Notes under the pieces: generated by a model | Database searches by the model: none | Seen by the model: only the letters and a program-made list of their open reading frames with translations | Told to the model about the DNA's origin: nothing | DNA from: Pirellulales bacterium | GTDB taxonomy: Bacteria > Planctomycetota > Planctomycetia > Pirellulales > Thermoguttaceae | Assembly (NCBI GenBank): GCA_030642635.1 | Contig: DAOWNK010000093.1 | Span: 1 to 10,512, forward strand | DNA length: 10,512 nucleotides | Reading direction: 5' to 3' | Shown: piece by piece, positions 1 to 5,510 of the stretch | Layout of the letters: each line of letters begins with the position of its first letter | Numbering within the stretch: the stretch's first letter is position 1 | Position numbers and translations under genes: made by a program

Positions 1-20
1 CCCCCAGCCCCCAACCCCTG
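1..20. repeat. C-rich intergenic repeat fragment
   Basis: The window opens with runs of CCCC separated by AG and AA, the same style as the C-rich block at 10201-10233 near the other end. Both look like copies of a simple intergenic motif built on CCCCTAGC/CCCCCAGC units. Its left boundary lies outside the window, so its extent is unknown. No function is evident. Confidence 0.4.
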
Positions 21-43
21 AAAGAATACCAAAACAGCCCAGT

Positions 44-72
44 TTGACCAAGCGGAAAACGTGTCCTAAGCT
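44..72 (+). promoter_or_regulatory. Possible sigma-70 promoter of the receiver gene
   Basis: TTGACC (44-49) is followed after 17 nt by TAAGCT (67-72). The -35 box matches consensus at five of six positions; the -10 box is poor. If real, transcription would begin near position 79. That would exclude the TTG at 72 as the start codon of the next gene and favour the ATGs at 99 or 111. Evidence is only box similarity and spacing. Confidence 0.25.
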
Positions 73-98
73 TGATTGCCATATTTTCCTACAAGTTT

Positions 99-551
99 AT
101 GGTCTTCCACATGTTTGCCGACGTTTTAGAACAACCGCAGCCTGAGGCCGTCGTACCGGTCAATCGACCGACAATCTTGATTATCGACGACGACCAACCA
201 CACTCAGAGGTGCTTTCTCGCAGGCTACAGCAGCAGCAGTTCGAAACGATCACGGCCGACTCGGGCAATTTGGGGCTTGCCGTTGCCCGGTCCGAACACC
301 CGAGCCTTGTCGTGCTCGACTTGCGTCTGCCGGATACCGACGGATTTGCCGTTTGCGAGGAATTGGCCGATTCGTCCGATACGTGCAGCATTCCGGTGAT
401 TATTCTAAGCGGGATGGGGCAGCCCGACATTCTACGCCGCTGTCGGTCGGCCGGCAGCCACTATTTCGTCCGCAAGCCGTACGACCCGAACGCCCTGCTG
501 ACGCTGATCCGGCAAGCCATCCGGGAGACGAACGGCTGGGACGAGGTGTAG
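99..551 (+). CDS. Stand-alone response regulator receiver (CheY-like) protein
   Basis: This is a single receiver (REC) domain that would take a phosphoryl group from a histidine kinase. Numbering from the ATG at 99, the acidic pocket is the DDD at residues 30-32 after the hydrophobic strand ILII. The phosphoacceptor is Asp74 in VLDLRLPDTDG (codon 318-320), the switch Ser/Thr is Ser104 in IILSG, and the conserved lysine is Lys126 before proline in FVRKP. All key residues are present, so it should be phosphorylatable. Nothing follows the domain except about 24 residues, so there is no DNA-binding or enzymatic output; it must act by protein contact. The frame is open back to a TTG at 72, but ATG 99 or ATG 111 is likelier; none has a good ribosome-binding site. 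No kinase gene is adjacent. The next large gene encodes an HDOD signalling protein, a plausible but unproven partner. The TAG stop lies inside a palindromic repeat. Confidence 0.88.
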   Translation: MVFHMFADVLEQPQPEAVVPVNRPTILIIDDDQPHSEVLSRRLQQQQFETITADSGNLGLAVARSEHPSLVVLDLRLPDTDGFAVCEELADSSDTCSIPVIILSGMGQPDILRRCRSAGSHYFVRKPYDPNALLTLIRQAIRETNGWDEV

Positions 552-661
552 CCCGTTTAGCGGCGGCGTATTCACAAAGGCCGTGGCACAGGCTTCCAGC
601 CTGTGGACAGGCAACACAGGCAAGATGCCTGTGCCACTATGAATAATCCGGGCTAAACACC
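549..661. repeat. Nested palindromic intergenic element (MITE-like)
   Basis: This stretch folds as nested inverted repeats. The outer arms are TAGCCCG (549-555) and CGGGCTA (649-655), extendable with a 2-nt bulge to GGTGT/ACACC at 545-549 and 657-661. The middle arms are GTGGCACAGGC (583-593) and GCCTGTGCCAC (627-637). The inner arms are GCCTGTG (599-605) and CACAGGC (615-621). It has no coding capacity. The structure resembles dispersed palindromic elements common between planctomycete genes (recollection, not a search). Its left arm contains the TAG stop codon of the receiver gene. Confidence 0.7.
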
Positions 662-684
662 CCCTGTTTTCTCATGGGCGGTTC

Positions 685-693
685 TGCTATATT
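685..693 (+). promoter_or_regulatory. Extended -10 promoter-like site upstream of the small basic protein
   Basis: TGCTATATT (685-693) fits the extended -10 pattern TGnTATAAT with one mismatch. The -35 position (665-670, TGTTTT) is poor, as is usual for extended -10 promoters. Transcription would start near 700, giving a leader of about 47 nt that contains a small hairpin, CTTCG (701-705) with CGAAG (710-714). The AT-rich box stands out in GC-rich surroundings and sits just upstream of a well-formed small gene. Confidence 0.4.
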
Positions 694-746
694 TTTATCC
701 CTTCGTTGTCGAAGCGATATCATACAAAAACCATACGGAGTACTGC

Positions 747-836
747 GTGGGAACCAAAAAAACAGGCAAAGGCCGACGTAAAATCGGTCGGAAAAAGCGT
801 CGCAATCGGGCCAAAATCAGGCACCGCAAGGACTAA
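747..836 (+). CDS. 29-residue highly basic protein, possible small ribosomal protein (bS22/mS38-like)
   Basis: A GTG start at 747 follows a good ribosome-binding site, ACGGAG (735-740), with 6 nt of spacing, one of the best such sites in the window. The product begins MGTKKTGKGRRKIGRK and ends RAKIRHRKD. More than half of its residues are Lys, Arg or His, and acidic residues are absent apart from the final Asp. The MG-(S/T) start followed by RRK, KK and R-x-R clusters resembles the AURKAIP1/COX24 (DUF1713) family. That family includes mycobacterial ribosomal protein bS22 and mitochondrial mS38, which are about 30-residue basic peptides bound to rRNA in the small subunit. The match is by eye and the composition is simple, so the family call is uncertain; an RNA-binding or ribosomal role is the best inference. 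It stands alone between two repeat-flanked signalling genes with its own promoter-like box. It is short enough for routine annotation to miss. Confidence 0.7.
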   Translation: MGTKKTGKGRRKIGRKKRRNRAKIRHRKD

Positions 837-947
837 TCACTCCTTCCTCATCCTCTGCGTAGCATAAGCTACATTTGAATCGGACGGCTGTGCGCTGAGT
901 TTGCGCAGAAGCCACTTTTATCAGTCACAATTTACGAAACGCCTGCC
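837..947. other. Intergenic leader between the small basic gene and the HDOD gene
   Basis: The only structure I see is a small hairpin, GTAGC (859-863) with GCTAC (868-872) and an ATAA loop, plus a weaker TGCGC/GCGCA pairing (891-895 with 903-907). Neither is followed by a T-run, so neither looks like an intrinsic terminator. I find no convincing ribosome-binding site before the ATG at 948. Confidence 0.35.
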
Positions 948-2576
948 ATGAATGATTCGGCCGCCACGCTCGACCATCTTGTTGCAAAGTCGGGCCAATT
1001 ATACAGCCTGCCGGCCGTGGCGATAAAGGTGCTGGAACTGACCGACAATCCACTGGTCGATGCCCGTGGGTTGAAGCAGTGTATCGAGAACGATCCGGCA
1101 TTGACAGGCAAGATATTACGGGTTGTAAACAGTTCGCTGTTTGGACTGAGCCGGAAGGTTTCCGACTTGAACCAGGCGATCGCCCTGCTGGGAACCAAGC
1201 CGCTTAAGCTGCTCGTATTGGGTTTCAGCCTGCCGGACAAGCTGTTTGCCGACGTTCACGGAAATATTCTCGCGCAGTACTGGCGACACACGTTGACCAA
1301 GGCCGTTGCCGCCCGGGAACTCAGCGAGACGGTTTTCCACATTCCCGGCGACGACGCCTTTATCGCCGGGTTGCTCCAGGACATAGGCGTTCTGGTGTTG
1401 ATTCGGGAATTGGGCGAGCCGTATGTGAAGTTCCTCGAAAAGGTAATCGCCGCAGGCAAGGACCCAGCCGCGTTGGAAACCGAGTTGATCGGTTTCGATC
1501 ATACGATGCTCTCGGCAAAGCTGCTGGCCCAGTGGGGTTTGCCTGAGGTGCTTGTTGATGCCGTCGATTGGAATGCAGCCTGCGACGATCACACACTGCC
1601 GCGAATCGTCCGGCTTGCCGAACTGCTGGCCCGACTGCTGGCCGACCGGCAAAGCGACGTACTGGAACGGCTGCTTACGCTTGGCCAATCGTACGGCAAC
1701 CTCTCTGAGGAACAATTGGATTTACTGGTCGGCAACCTTGAGGAAAAGGTCAGAAACCTGGCCGATGTGCTCTCGCTGCAACTGCCCGACGGGCTGGATT
1801 ACAGCACGGTGTTGGCCCAAGCTCACGAGCAACTTTCGGATGTGGCCGCCGAGGCGGCCGAAGATCTGTTGGAAGGCATGCACGGCAACGTTCAGAACAA
1901 TACATCGCCCTGCGATGAAGAATCGTTGCTGGCCGAGTTTGAAGGATTGTCTCGGGCGATCGCCGCAGTTGCACAACCCGGCTCGAAATCCACCGAATCG
2001 GCCGAAACCGACCTCTTACATGTGGAAGGCGCCTGCGTCGAACCGTGTCCGGCCGCCGGAAATCCCACATGCCATCTCAATTCGACCAGCGCCGTTGCCG
2101 CCGCCGAGCCGGGCCTGTCACACCAGATCGCAGTGGCCGTGGCCGCCTGCCGACAGTCTCGCTGCCCGCTCAGCCTGCTGCTGATCGAGCTTGACCGGGC
2201 CGACCGATTGATGGGAAGCCTGAGCAACAATGGCTTTCGGGAACTGATGCGGCTGTTCAAGTCGGTTTGCCGTGGCGTAGATCATCCATGTGCCATTTGT
2301 CTTCAACATGGAGAGGTCGGTTTCGCACTGATTTTGCCCGACTGCGAACGTCGTGCGGCCGTCGCCCTGGGCAACCATTTGGTTAGCGAAATTCGCTCCT
2401 CGGCGGCCGTCGTCGACAACGCCGAGGCGACCGTGACGGTCAGCGTGGGCGCGGCCACGGTCTCGCTGCCACCTAAAAACTTCCAAGGCGACGATCTGCT
2501 CGCCGGGGCGGAACGTTGTCTGTACGGCTCACAGGCCTCCGGCGGCGAAGTGGTCAAGAGTATTGAGATATATTGA
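948..2576 (+). CDS. HDOD domain protein with degenerate C-terminal GGDEF-like domain
   Basis: This is a 542-residue cytoplasmic signalling protein with no signal peptide or membrane span. Residues about 13-205 form an HDOD domain, shown by the family hallmark PALTGKILRVVNSSLFGL (50-67) and the later segments GLLQDIG (141-147) and DHTMLSAKLLAQWGLP (184-199). In catalytic HD phosphohydrolases the 141-147 segment would carry His-Asp; here His is replaced by Gln144, so hydrolase activity is unlikely, as is usual for HDOD proteins, which act as regulatory scaffolds. A helical stretch (about 220-310) and a low-complexity linker (about 312-385) follow. The C-terminal part (about 390-535) has the outline of a diguanylate cyclase fold: LSLLLIELDRADRL (408-421), then HGEVGF (454-459) where GGDEF would stand, then VTVSVGAA (496-503). 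The active-site signature is lost, so it probably senses or binds rather than makes cyclic di-GMP. Partners are unknown; the nearby receiver protein is a candidate. Confidence 0.85.
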   Translation: MNDSAATLDHLVAKSGQLYSLPAVAIKVLELTDNPLVDARGLKQCIENDPALTGKILRVVNSSLFGLSRKVSDLNQAIALLGTKPLKLLVLGFSLPDKLFADVHGNILAQYWRHTLTKAVAARELSETVFHIPGDDAFIAGLLQDIGVLVLIRELGEPYVKFLEKVIAAGKDPAALETELIGFDHTMLSAKLLAQWGLPEVLVDAVDWNAACDDHTLPRIVRLAELLARLLADRQSDVLERLLTLGQSYGNLSEEQLDLLVGNLEEKVRNLADVLSLQLPDGLDYSTVLAQAHEQLSDVAAEAAEDLLEGMHGNVQNNTSPCDEESLLAEFEGLSRAIAAVAQPGSKSTESAETDLLHVEGACVEPCPAAGNPTCHLNSTSAVAAAEPGLSHQIAVAVAACRQSRCPLSLLLIELDRADRLMGSLSNNGFRELMRLFKSVCRGVDHPCAICLQHGEVGFALILPDCERRAAVALGNHLVSEIRSSAAVVDNAEATVTVSVGAATVSLPPKNFQGDDLLAGAERCLYGSQASGGEVVKSIEIY

Positions 2577-2604
2577 AAGGGGGAAGGGGGAAGGCAGAAG
2601 GGGG
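2577..2604. repeat. Purine-rich G/A simple repeat after the HDOD gene
   Basis: Directly after the stop codon is a run of GGGGGAA-type units on the + strand, interrupted by one GGCAG. GGGAAGGC (2588-2595) pairs with GCCTTCCC (2722-2729) on the far side of the palindromic element at 2605-2719. This suggests that the element lies inside an older inverted or purine-rich sequence. No function is evident. Confidence 0.45.
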
Positions 2605-2719
2605 ATGTGTAGCGGCCGGGATTGCTAGGCGCGGAAGCTACACTCGGCGAACAAGTTCGCCGGCTAAATGAAGCAAAACACCACATCTTTACCGCCGGGC
2701 AAACCCGGCCGCTACACAT
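2605..2719. repeat. MITE-like element with perfect 16-bp terminal inverted repeats
   Basis: The left arm, ATGTGTAGCGGCCGGG (2605-2620), is the exact reverse complement of 2704-2719. Inside is a compact palindrome, CGGCGAAC (2645-2652) with GTTCGCCG (2655-2662). The right arm can also fold locally as GCCGGG (2694-2699) with CCCGGC (2704-2709). At 115 bp with no open reading frame, it looks like a non-autonomous miniature element or a dispersed palindromic repeat. It fills the gap between the HDOD gene and btaA. Confidence 0.72.
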
Positions 2720-2730
2720 GGGCCTTCCCA

Positions 2731-2758
2731 TTGCATGATTATTCACTAACGATAAAAT
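2731..2758 (+). promoter_or_regulatory. Possible promoter of btaA-btaB
   Basis: TTGCAT (2731-2736) and TAAAAT (2753-2758) are spaced by 16 nt in the AT-rich stretch between the palindromic element and btaA. Transcription would begin near 2765 and leave a leader of about 50 nt. Phosphate-responsive control through PhoB is known for bta genes in alphaproteobacteria, but I see no pair of CTGTCAT-like Pho-box repeats here. The call rests on box similarity only. Confidence 0.3.
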
Positions 2759-2814
2759 GATACCATGGACGTTGTTCCACCTTCGACGTAAAAAACAATA
2801 ACGGATAACAAAAT

Positions 2815-3999
2815 ATGTCTTTGGTCGATTGGGTCAGCGGCAGGGTTTTCAACCTCGTCCATCGCCATAATCTCGTCTATAACACCTGCTGGGAAGACCC
2901 AAGGCTGGACCGCGCCGCGCTGGAATTAGGGCCGGACGATTCCGTGCTGGTGATTACCTCCGCCGGCTGCAACGCGCTGGACTATGCACTAACCAGGCCG
3001 AAGCACGTCTATGCCGTAGACATGAACCCAAGGCAAAACGCCCTGCTGGAGCTTAAGCTTTCAGGAATCAAAAACCTCGATTTCGATACCTTTTTCACAA
3101 TGTTCGGCGAGGGCCGGCTGCCGGGCGCTCGCAAGATATACAACCAAAAACTGCGCGGGTCGATTTCCGAATGGTCGCAAAAGTACTGGGACCGCAAGAT
3201 CAAGTTCTTCGACAACCGACGACGGACGTTTTACTTTCGCGGCACCTCGGGGGCGTTCGCCAGGATGTTGAACGTATACATCGACAAAATCGTCAAACTG
3301 CGGCCGTGGATCGATGAGATATTGGAGGCCGAGACCGTCCAACAACAGCGGCGGATATATGAAGAGCACTTGCGCGACCGCTTCTGGACCCGCACGGTGC
3401 GTTTCGCCATAAACCGCGACACCACGCTCTCGATGGTCGGCGTTCCCCGGGCGCAACGCAGCCAGGTAGAAATGCACTACGACGGCCGGATATCCAAGTT
3501 CGTACAGGACTGCGTCGAGGCCGTGCTGACGAAACTGCCGATCTCGGACAACTACTTCTGGCGAGTCTACATGACCGGCCGGTACACGCACAAGTGTTGC
3601 CCAGAGTATCTGAAACCGGATAACTTCCAAAAACTCAAGGACGCCCTGGCGGATCGCGTCTCGGTCCATACCGATTCGGTACAGGGATTCCTGGAGAAAC
3701 ACGACGTGGAGATATCGCGGTTCGTGCTGTTGGACCACATGGACTGGCTCTCGGACAAATACTTTACCATGCTGGAAGCCGAATGGCAGGCGATTTACGA
3801 TCGGGCAACACCTGATGCACGTGTAATCTGGCGCAGCGGCGGAATGCGAACCGATTACGTCGATGAAGTCCGCGTTCAACTCGACGGCCACCTCCGGCAA
3901 CTCGGCGAACTGCTGCACTACAACCGCGATCTGGCCGAGCAACTGCACGAGAAATGCCGCGTGCATACATATGGAAGTTTTTACATCGCCGATTTGTAA
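2815..3999 (+). CDS. btaA: BtaA: S-adenosylmethionine:diacylglycerol 3-amino-3-carboxypropyltransferase (DUF3419)
   Basis: BtaA performs the first step of betaine-lipid synthesis. It transfers the 3-amino-3-carboxypropyl group of S-adenosylmethionine to the free hydroxyl of diacylglycerol, giving diacylglyceryl-homoserine. The 394-residue length is normal for the family. Recognisable features are the N-terminal NTCWEDPRLDRAAL (23-36), the nucleotide-binding strand and loop VLVITSAGCNALDY (44-57), and VYAVDMNPRQNALLELK (65-81), where Asp69 would contact the cofactor. Further down are FVLLDHMDWL (303-312) and ARVIWRSGG (335-343), also typical of the family. There is no signal peptide; the enzyme is expected at the cytoplasmic face of the membrane. 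The ribosome-binding site is weak (ACGGA, about ten nt upstream). The TAA stop shares its last A with the ATG of the next gene, which encodes the methyltransferase that finishes the pathway; this pairing strongly supports the call. Confidence 0.93.
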   Translation: MSLVDWVSGRVFNLVHRHNLVYNTCWEDPRLDRAALELGPDDSVLVITSAGCNALDYALTRPKHVYAVDMNPRQNALLELKLSGIKNLDFDTFFTMFGEGRLPGARKIYNQKLRGSISEWSQKYWDRKIKFFDNRRRTFYFRGTSGAFARMLNVYIDKIVKLRPWIDEILEAETVQQQRRIYEEHLRDRFWTRTVRFAINRDTTLSMVGVPRAQRSQVEMHYDGRISKFVQDCVEAVLTKLPISDNYFWRVYMTGRYTHKCCPEYLKPDNFQKLKDALADRVSVHTDSVQGFLEKHDVEISRFVLLDHMDWLSDKYFTMLEAEWQAIYDRATPDARVIWRSGGMRTDYVDEVRVQLDGHLRQLGELLHYNRDLAEQLHEKCRVHTYGSFYIADL

Positions 4000-4721
4000 T
4001 GCTCTCCGACCTGAAAATCCTCTACCACCTGGCGCTGAAGCCGATCCGCGGCAAGGACCATGCCGCGCGGATGGAGAGCTTCTACGCCGGTCAGGCCGAG
4101 GCATACGACGACTTCCGACGACGATTGCTCAAGGGACGCGAGGTGCTTTGGGAGAACATCGACGTGCCCGACGGCGGCGTTTGGGTCGATATGGGCGGCG
4201 GGACCGGCTCGAACCTTGAACTGTTCGGCGAGAAAATCCAGCGGCTTGGCAAGGTATATGTCGTCGATCTCTCGGCCTCGTTGCTCGAGATCGCAAAACA
4301 ACGAATCGATCGGCACGGCTGGAAAAACGTCGAGCCGGTCGAGGCCGACGCCACCACCTACCGGCTGGACGAAGGCACGGCCGACGTGGTCACATTCTCC
4401 TATTCTCTGACGATGATCCCCAACTGGTTCGCCGCCGTTGAAAACGCACTGTCGATACTTCGCCCCGGCGGACTGATCGGGGTGGCCGATTTTTACGTCT
4501 CGCGCAAATATCCACCCGAAGGGTTGAAGCGGCACGGCTGGTTGACTCGGTCGTTCTGGCCGGCCTGGTTTGCAACGGACAACGTCTTCCCATCGGCCGA
4601 TCACGTGCCGTTCCTGCGCAATCACTTCGAGCCGATTCACTTTACAGAGAATCTTGGCAAGGCGCCCTACTTTCCGCTGCTGCGGATGCCGTATTACACG
4701 TTCGTCGGGCGGAAGTTGTAA
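3999..4721 (+). CDS. btaB: BtaB: SAM-dependent N-methyltransferase of betaine-lipid synthesis
   Basis: BtaB methylates the amino group of diacylglyceryl-homoserine three times to give DGTS, a phosphorus-free membrane lipid. The 240-residue product is a class I methyltransferase. Motif I is VDMGGGTGSNLELF (63-76), the acidic residue after strand 2 is Asp90 in VYVVDLSAS, Asp117 lies in EADATT, and LRPGGLIGVADF (154-165) is the post-motif strand and loop. The ATG at 3999 was chosen because it overlaps the btaA stop (TAATG) and gives the family-like N-terminus LYHLALKPIRGKDHAARMESFY; an in-frame ATG at 3954 lies inside btaA and would add 15 unrelated residues. The overlap implies translational coupling. 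Taken alone the sequence could be another small methyltransferase; adjacency to btaA makes the assignment firm. Confidence 0.9.
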   Translation: MLSDLKILYHLALKPIRGKDHAARMESFYAGQAEAYDDFRRRLLKGREVLWENIDVPDGGVWVDMGGGTGSNLELFGEKIQRLGKVYVVDLSASLLEIAKQRIDRHGWKNVEPVEADATTYRLDEGTADVVTFSYSLTMIPNWFAAVENALSILRPGGLIGVADFYVSRKYPPEGLKRHGWLTRSFWPAWFATDNVFPSADHVPFLRNHFEPIHFTENLGKAPYFPLLRMPYYTFVGRKL

Positions 4722-4769
4722 ATAAAATATGACTGGCATTTTTGCGAAGAATGGAGTAGAATAACTTTT

Positions 4770-5015
4770 ATGAGTGCAATTGCTGAAAAACTGCTCGAAG
4801 ATGCCCTGCGGCTTCCCGACCGTGATCGTGCTGATATGGCGGCCTCGCTGATCGGCAGCCTCAATCGGCACTTCGATGAAGGCGCCCAGGCCGCATGGGA
4901 CCTGGAGATTGCCAGACGGGTCGCGGAACTCGACAGCCACTCGGTGAAGCCTATACCTTGGCCCGAGGCACGCCGAATGATTTTGGACCAACCCGATGGA
5001 TCGCCCGATTCTTGA
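4770..5015 (+). CDS. Antitoxin, addiction-module component of TIGR02574 family
   Basis: This 81-residue protein matches the pattern of the putative addiction-module component family (TIGR02574, Unstab_antitox): an N-terminal helix with LPDRDRADMAASLIGSL (15-31), a middle segment AAWDLEIARRVAEL (41-54), and an acidic, proline-rich tail. In the family the tail wraps around and neutralises a ParE/RelE toxin. The toxin gene overlaps the last 20 nt of this one, as expected for a co-translated pair. The ATG at 4770 follows GGAG (4753-4756) at rather long spacing. An AT-rich TAGAAT (4757-4762) could be a -10 box, but no good -35 box accompanies it, so promoter and autoregulation are not established. 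A DNA-binding domain is not obvious. Confidence 0.85.
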   Translation: MSAIAEKLLEDALRLPDRDRADMAASLIGSLNRHFDEGAQAAWDLEIARRVAELDSHSVKPIPWPEARRMILDQPDGSPDS

Positions 5016-5292
5016 AATTCATCCAGAGGCGATCGAGGAAGCCGGGGCTGCCCGTCAATGGTACGAAGCCCGCAGTCCGGCAGCAGCCGAGGCATTCGTT
5101 GCGGAACTCGACGCAGCGATGGATCGGATTATCAAGGCTCCAAACCAATTTGGTTTCTACCTGCACGGAACGCGACGATACCTGCTGCACCGCTTCCCGT
5201 ATCTCGTCGTTTATCGCCAAGCAGAAACGACCATACAAGTCATTGCGGTTGCACACGGCAGGCGAAAGCCGGGCTATTGGAAAGACCGGTAG
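4996..5292 (+). CDS. ParE/RelE-superfamily type II toxin
   Basis: The 98-residue product has the usual length and layout of the ParE/RelE fold. An N-terminal helical hairpin contains AIEEAGAARQWYEARSP (12-28) and AEAFVAELDAAMDRI (31-45). It is followed by the beta-sheet core with RRYLLHRFPYLVVYR (60-74), IQVIAVAHGRRKPGYW (80-95) and a basic C-terminus. Members inhibit either DNA gyrase (ParE) or translation as mRNA-cleaving enzymes (RelE); the RRYLLHRFPY core with HGRRKPGYW is most like the ParE branch paired with TIGR02574 antitoxins, but the target cannot be read from sequence alone. It starts inside the antitoxin gene with a 20-nt overlap, giving translational coupling that keeps antitoxin in excess. 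The gene is intact with no frameshift. Confidence 0.88.
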   Translation: MDRPILEIHPEAIEEAGAARQWYEARSPAAAEAFVAELDAAMDRIIKAPNQFGFYLHGTRRYLLHRFPYLVVYRQAETTIQVIAVAHGRRKPGYWKDR

Positions 5293-5425
5293 TACCGAAA
5301 CAATCGGTCGTTCTATATCATGCCGCCTGTCCGAACGGTTGCCGGCACGTAAGTGTTGACCTACCTTATAGATAGGGCGATTGCGATCATTTTGCACTTA
5401 GGTTGATATAGTTACACACGAGTTG
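5293..5425. other. Intergenic gap after the toxin gene
   Basis: These 133 nt hold no gene that I can support. A TTGACC at 5356-5361 resembles a -35 box, but the sequence 17 nt downstream (GATTGC) is not a credible -10. Any promoter for the exporter operon probably lies here, upstream of the palindromic repeat, but I cannot place it. Confidence 0.35.
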
Positions 5426-5506
5426 AAAAGCCCCCGGATTGCAATCCGGGGGAGTAAAATAGGGCAAACCACTGCAATTCCCCCGGATTGCAATCCGGGG
5501 GCTTTT
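5426..5506. repeat. Paired perfect palindromes in a 27-bp inverted repeat, terminator-like on both strands
   Basis: Two identical 22-bp perfect palindromes lie at 5431-5452 and 5480-5501. Each folds as CCCCCGGAT, a TGCA loop and ATCCGGGGG. Because of the flanking AAAAG (5426-5430) and CTTTT (5502-5506), the whole forms a 27-bp inverted repeat around a 27-nt spacer (5453-5479). The GC-rich stem followed by CTTTT looks like a short intrinsic terminator on both strands, though four Ts is a weak tract. It is noncoding and has the look of a dispersed intergenic element. It ends 4 nt before the GTG of the ABC ATPase gene. Confidence 0.8.
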
Positions 5507-5510
5507 GGAT

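Noticed and set aside
72..98. TTG at 72 as the start of the receiver gene
   Set aside because: It has no ribosome-binding site and overlaps a possible -10 box. It would add residues unlike a receiver N-terminus, and ATG 99 or 111 suffices.
454..646. Extra plus-strand open frame (353-646) overlapping the receiver gene and repeat
   Set aside because: It overlaps the receiver in another frame and runs into palindromic repeat sequence. Its Arg/Ala/Pro-rich translation has no domain.
3954..3998. ATG at 3954 as the start of btaB
   Set aside because: It lies inside btaA and adds 15 residues unlike the family. ATG 3999 overlaps the btaA stop and gives a typical N-terminus.
3061..4104. Minus-strand open frame opposite btaA
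   Set aside because: It has no recognisable motifs and lies over conserved btaA coding sequence and the btaA-btaB overlap; treated as a shadow.
4735..4762. Promoter for the toxin-antitoxin pair (GGCATT, then TAGAAT)
   Set aside because: The -10-like box is fair, but the -35-like box matches poorly, and no clear operator palindrome was found.
5356..5384. TTGACC with downstream sequence as a promoter for the exporter operon
   Set aside because: The -35 box is good, but the sequence at the correct distance (GATTGC) is not a plausible -10.
5426..5506. CRISPR-like array from two identical 22-bp palindromes
   Set aside because: There are only two copies with one 27-nt spacer, arranged as an inverted repeat, and there are no cas genes. 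It is a dispersed palindromic element.
5505..5510. TTG at 5505 as the ATPase start
   Set aside because: It falls inside the palindromic repeat. GTG 5511 is two codons later and outside it, although even that start is not certain.
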